This document shows, piece after piece, positions 6,080 to 8,335 of a stretch of DNA of 8,335 bases (within the stretch, counting starts at the first letter, position 1; each line of letters begins with the position of its first letter). The DNA comes from Pirellulaceae bacterium (GTDB taxonomy: Bacteria; Planctomycetota; Planctomycetia; Pirellulales; Pirellulaceae). The notes under the pieces were generated by a model that did not search any database, was not told the DNA's origin, and saw only the letters and a program-made list of their open reading frames with translations. The DNA lies in assembly GCA_030744095.1 (NCBI GenBank), contig JASLRF010000627.1, positions 1 through 8,335 of the forward strand. Direction: 5' to 3'. A program made the translations under genes and the position numbers.

Positions 6080-7609
6080 ATGTCTCTACGCGTCGCGTTG
6101 CCTTCGTCAGCCATGCTGCTTGTTTGGGCGCTCTCCACGCTAGCATGCATAACGGCTACGCACGCACAGAGCTTCTCATCAGCTCCCTACGAGCCGCATC
6201 TCTTTGAACGTCTGGAAGCAGCTGAACGCCGCATTCAGCAATTGGAAGCGGCACCTCAGGCACGCATGTTCCCGGCGCACGCTCGGGAAAGCACATTGGA
6301 TTCGTTTCACCACCGTCTGTCCGAGTTGGAGCGCGTGTGGGAGCAAGACGCACAAGCGGAGGCCAAGAAACAGGTCGGCTCGGCCGGTAAGCCTTCGCTG
6401 AAGATCAACGGACGTATTCATCTTGACTACTGGAACTTCACCAACGATAGCCCCGGTATTGGATTCTTTGAACACCCCGATGCCGGGGACAACTTTGGGA
6501 CCGACCCGGAAGACCGCATCTTCTTTCGCCGTGTTCGGCTCAAGTTTGAAGGCGATCTGTTCGAGACGATGCTGTACCGCATGCAGTTCGACTTGAACAC
6601 GACGGACAGCGGCGAAATGAAGGACATGTACATTGGTTTCAAGGAGTTGCCGATCCTGGGCACCTTGCTGATTGGAAACCAGAAGCGTCCTATCGGATTG
6701 GACCACCTCAATAGCAGCCGGTTCAACGTCTTTATTGAACGCCCACTGGTCGTCGAAGCCTTCAACGAAGACGCCCGTCGGCTGGGCATCGCTGCGTATA
6801 ATAACACAGAAGACCTGCTGTATAACTGGCGTTACGGTCTGTATGCACTCGAAAACCTGGCGCGCGATGGCAAGGTGATCGGTGACTCGATGCAATTGAG
6901 CGGCAACGCACGCCTGGCCAGCAGCCCATGGTACGACGAGTCATCTGGCGGACGGGGTTACTTTCACTGGGCGATCTCCGGCATGGTAGCAAAACCAGAC
7001 GGTGACGTTAGTCCCGCCGACACCAACGCCAACCAAGGTCGCTTCCGGACTCGGGCCGAATTGCGTAGCGACAGGCGCTGGCTGGACACCGGGGCCATTG
7101 CCGGAGCCGATTGGTACGAAATCCTGGGGCTCGAGGCGGCTCTCAACATCGGCCCATTTCACGTCGTTGGCGAGTATCAGTCCAATTGGATGCAGCGGGA
7201 CAGTGACACCGCGGGAACTGGACCCGATCTAAATTTCCACGGTGGATATGTGCACATCGCCTACATGCTGACGGGAGAACATGTGCCGCTCAAGCGAAAT
7301 TCCGGAACAATCGACCGTATCCGACCCTTCGAGAATTTCTTTGTCGTCAACACTTGTAACAACGGCGTCGGACGAGGTAGGGGCGCGTGGCAGGTGGCGC
7401 TGAGATATTCGTATCTGGATCTTAGCGATCGTGACATCCGAGGCGGTGTCGAAAACAACATGACCCTCGGCTTGGTGTGGTATTTCAACGCTTACTCGTC
7501 GCTGCAATTCAATGCGATTTACGGCGATATCGAAGACCGTGCGCCAGTCGGTGGATATTCCGACGGGCATTTCACTGCGCTGGGAACACGGCTGAGAGTC
7601 GATTTCTGA
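6080..7609 (+). CDS. Outer-membrane porin, OprP/OprO (phosphate-selective porin) family
   Basis: This 509-residue protein has a signal peptide ending THA|Q (cleavage near residue 29). An amphipathic heptad-like region follows at about 40-57 and 75-97 (LFERLEAAERRIQQLEA, HHRLSELERVWEQ), predicting a coiled-coil stalk. From about residue 106 alternating amphipathic strands begin (LKINGRIHLDYW), with IFFRRVRLKFEGDLFETMLYRMQFDL and ELPILGTLLIGNQKRPIGLDHL, typical of the OprP/OprO family. The chain ends in phenylalanine (RLRVDF), as expected for beta-barrel assembly. It should form a channel in the outer membrane. Anion or phosphate selectivity is a family expectation and is not shown here, because the arginine/lysine ladder cannot be placed by eye. 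It diverges from the sulfatase gene, so uptake of sulfated or phosphorylated substrates is possible. The ATG has AAGGG 8 bases upstream. Confidence 0.9.
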   Translation: MSLRVALPSSAMLLVWALSTLACITATHAQSFSSAPYEPHLFERLEAAERRIQQLEAAPQARMFPAHARESTLDSFHHRLSELERVWEQDAQAEAKKQVGSAGKPSLKINGRIHLDYWNFTNDSPGIGFFEHPDAGDNFGTDPEDRIFFRRVRLKFEGDLFETMLYRMQFDLNTTDSGEMKDMYIGFKELPILGTLLIGNQKRPIGLDHLNSSRFNVFIERPLVVEAFNEDARRLGIAAYNNTEDLLYNWRYGLYALENLARDGKVIGDSMQLSGNARLASSPWYDESSGGRGYFHWAISGMVAKPDGDVSPADTNANQGRFRTRAELRSDRRWLDTGAIAGADWYEILGLEAALNIGPFHVVGEYQSNWMQRDSDTAGTGPDLNFHGGYVHIAYMLTGEHVPLKRNSGTIDRIRPFENFFVVNTCNNGVGRGRGAWQVALRYSYLDLSDRDIRGGVENNMTLGLVWYFNAYSSLQFNAIYGDIEDRAPVGGYSDGHFTALGTRLRVDF

Positions 7610-7610
7610 T

Positions 7611-7672
7611 CGGCAGTTGTTTGGCGTGCAAGCTGGAGAACAACAGTGAATACTTGCTCCCTTAGACTGCCG
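7611..7672. terminator. Possible bidirectional terminator between convergent porin and RND genes
   Basis: CGGCAGT (7611-7617) and ACTGCCG (7666-7672) are perfect inverted copies. A second pair, GCAAG (7628-7632) and CTTGC (7653-7657), is nested between them. Together they could form an interrupted hairpin across the 52-base gap between the converging genes. There is no T-run and the inner loop is long, so this is weak. The right outer arm lies in the last codons of the RND gene. Confidence 0.25.
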
Positions 7673-8335
7673 TTGCCGGTTGAATTGGCGCCCGCTTAAT
7701 AATCGTGTAGACGCAAGGCACGAGGAAAAGTGTGAGGACGGTCGACACCACCATCCCGCCAATCATGGCACGTGCAAGCGGGATCATGGCTTCGCCGCCG
7801 GGTGCCAAGTGGATCGAGAGCGGTGCCATGGAAGCGACGAGTGTCAGTGACGTCATTAAGATTGGACGCAGGCGGACGCTCGCCGCAGTCAACGCCGCTG
7901 AGCGAGTGTCGTAGCCGCGCTGGCGCAGCTGATTGGCGAATTCGACCAAGAGAATGCTGTTGTTGACGACGACTCCGATCATCATCAACGTTCCCATCAG
8001 CGACTGGATATTGAGCGTCGTGTTGGTCAGGTAGAGGACTACTAACACTCCGGATAGACCGAGTGGAACCGCTAGCATGATGATCAACGGGTCGACAAAT
8101 GATTTGAATTGAGCAAGCATGACCAGATAAACGAGAACGATCGCAATCAGAATGCCCATTCCAAGCGACTTGGCACCGCTCTTCATTGTCTCGACGGGAC
8201 CACGCAGTGTAGCTGCCACGCCGGACTCGAAGTTCTTCTCGAGCTTGTCAACCGCTCGCTGGACATCGGCGGCGACTGAACCAACGTCGCGACCATCGAC
8301 ATTCACGTAGACATCGTTGACACGCGAGATGTTGT
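7662..8335 (-). CDS. RND efflux pump inner-membrane permease, C-terminal part (HAE1/AcrB-like; 5' end beyond window)
   Basis: Only the last 223 residues are visible; the frame stays open to the right edge. The visible start (VNDVYVNVDGRDVGSVAADVQ) is the end of the periplasmic docking/pore domain. The helices of the second membrane half follow: LGMGILIAIVLVYLVMLAQF, DPLIIMLAVPLGLSGVLVVLYL, LMGTLMMIGVVVNNSILLVEF, RPILMTSLTLVASMAPLSI and ARAMIGGMVVSTVLTLFLVPCVYTI. The GxVVNNSILLVEF and RLRPILMTSL motifs are hallmarks of the RND superfamily, and the helix order matches TM8-TM12. It would be a proton-driven trimeric exporter in the inner membrane, working with an adaptor and an outer-membrane channel that are not in the window. 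Hydrophobe/drug efflux (HAE1) is favoured over metal efflux, but the proton-relay and substrate regions of the first half are missing. It converges on the porin gene, and TAA follows PATAV. Confidence 0.93.
   Translation of the reverse strand, partial: NISRVNDVYVNVDGRDVGSVAADVQRAVDKLEKNFESGVAATLRGPVETMKSGAKSLGMGILIAIVLVYLVMLAQFKSFVDPLIIMLAVPLGLSGVLVVLYLTNTTLNIQSLMGTLMMIGVVVNNSILLVEFANQLRQRGYDTRSAALTAASVRLRPILMTSLTLVASMAPLSIHLAPGGEAMIPLARAMIGGMVVSTVLTLFLVPCVYTIIKRAPIQPATAV

Noticed and set aside
6179..6895. 238-residue open frame on the minus strand inside the porin gene
   Set aside because: The porin on the other strand has a signal peptide, family motifs and a C-terminal phenylalanine. The antisense frame has none of these.

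Overview
The window looks like chromosomal DNA from a marine Planctomycete of the Pirellulaceae/Rhodopirellula type. This rests on the combination of an exported sulfatase, an OprP-type porin with a coiled-coil stalk, a membrane-anchored multihaem cytochrome c, and an FG-GAP/CRTAC1-like protein. The assignment is by family content only; no marker gene is present. There are five protein genes. Two of them, at the edges, are incomplete. There is also one ankyrin-repeat gene remnant.

Layout. Positions 1-1379 (minus) hold an FG-GAP/VCBS repeat protein that runs off the left edge. It overlaps by 23 bases the end of a gene at 1357-3699 (minus) for a large protein with five membrane helices and five c-haem sites. 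The two read as one leftward operon, with a perfect TATAAT hexamer about 90 bases upstream of the chosen cytochrome start. Positions 3790-4065 hold no convincing gene but contain a 38-base tandem duplication and a 28-base near-perfect inverted repeat. A decayed ankyrin-repeat fragment on the plus strand (about 4066-4329) lies against, and overlaps antisense, the 3' end of a type I sulfatase gene (4276-5760, minus). A 319-base spacer separates the sulfatase from a divergent porin gene (6080-7609, plus). A short convergent gap follows, then the C-terminal part of an RND efflux pump (7662 to the right edge, minus).

How the genes may work together. The cytochrome and FG-GAP proteins probably act together outside the cytoplasmic membrane: quinol-linked or b-type membrane chemistry feeding a periplasmic pentahaem module, with a calcium-binding beta-propeller partner. 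The sulfatase and porin are plausible partners in taking up and desulfating anionic substrates, but only their divergent adjacency supports this. The RND pump is a separate unit.

The points most worth a second look are the membrane-anchored pentahaem cytochrome/FG-GAP pair, the repeat cluster at 3845-3970, and the rearrangement junction near 4326, where the sulfatase C-terminus is read from the antisense strand of an ankyrin gene.
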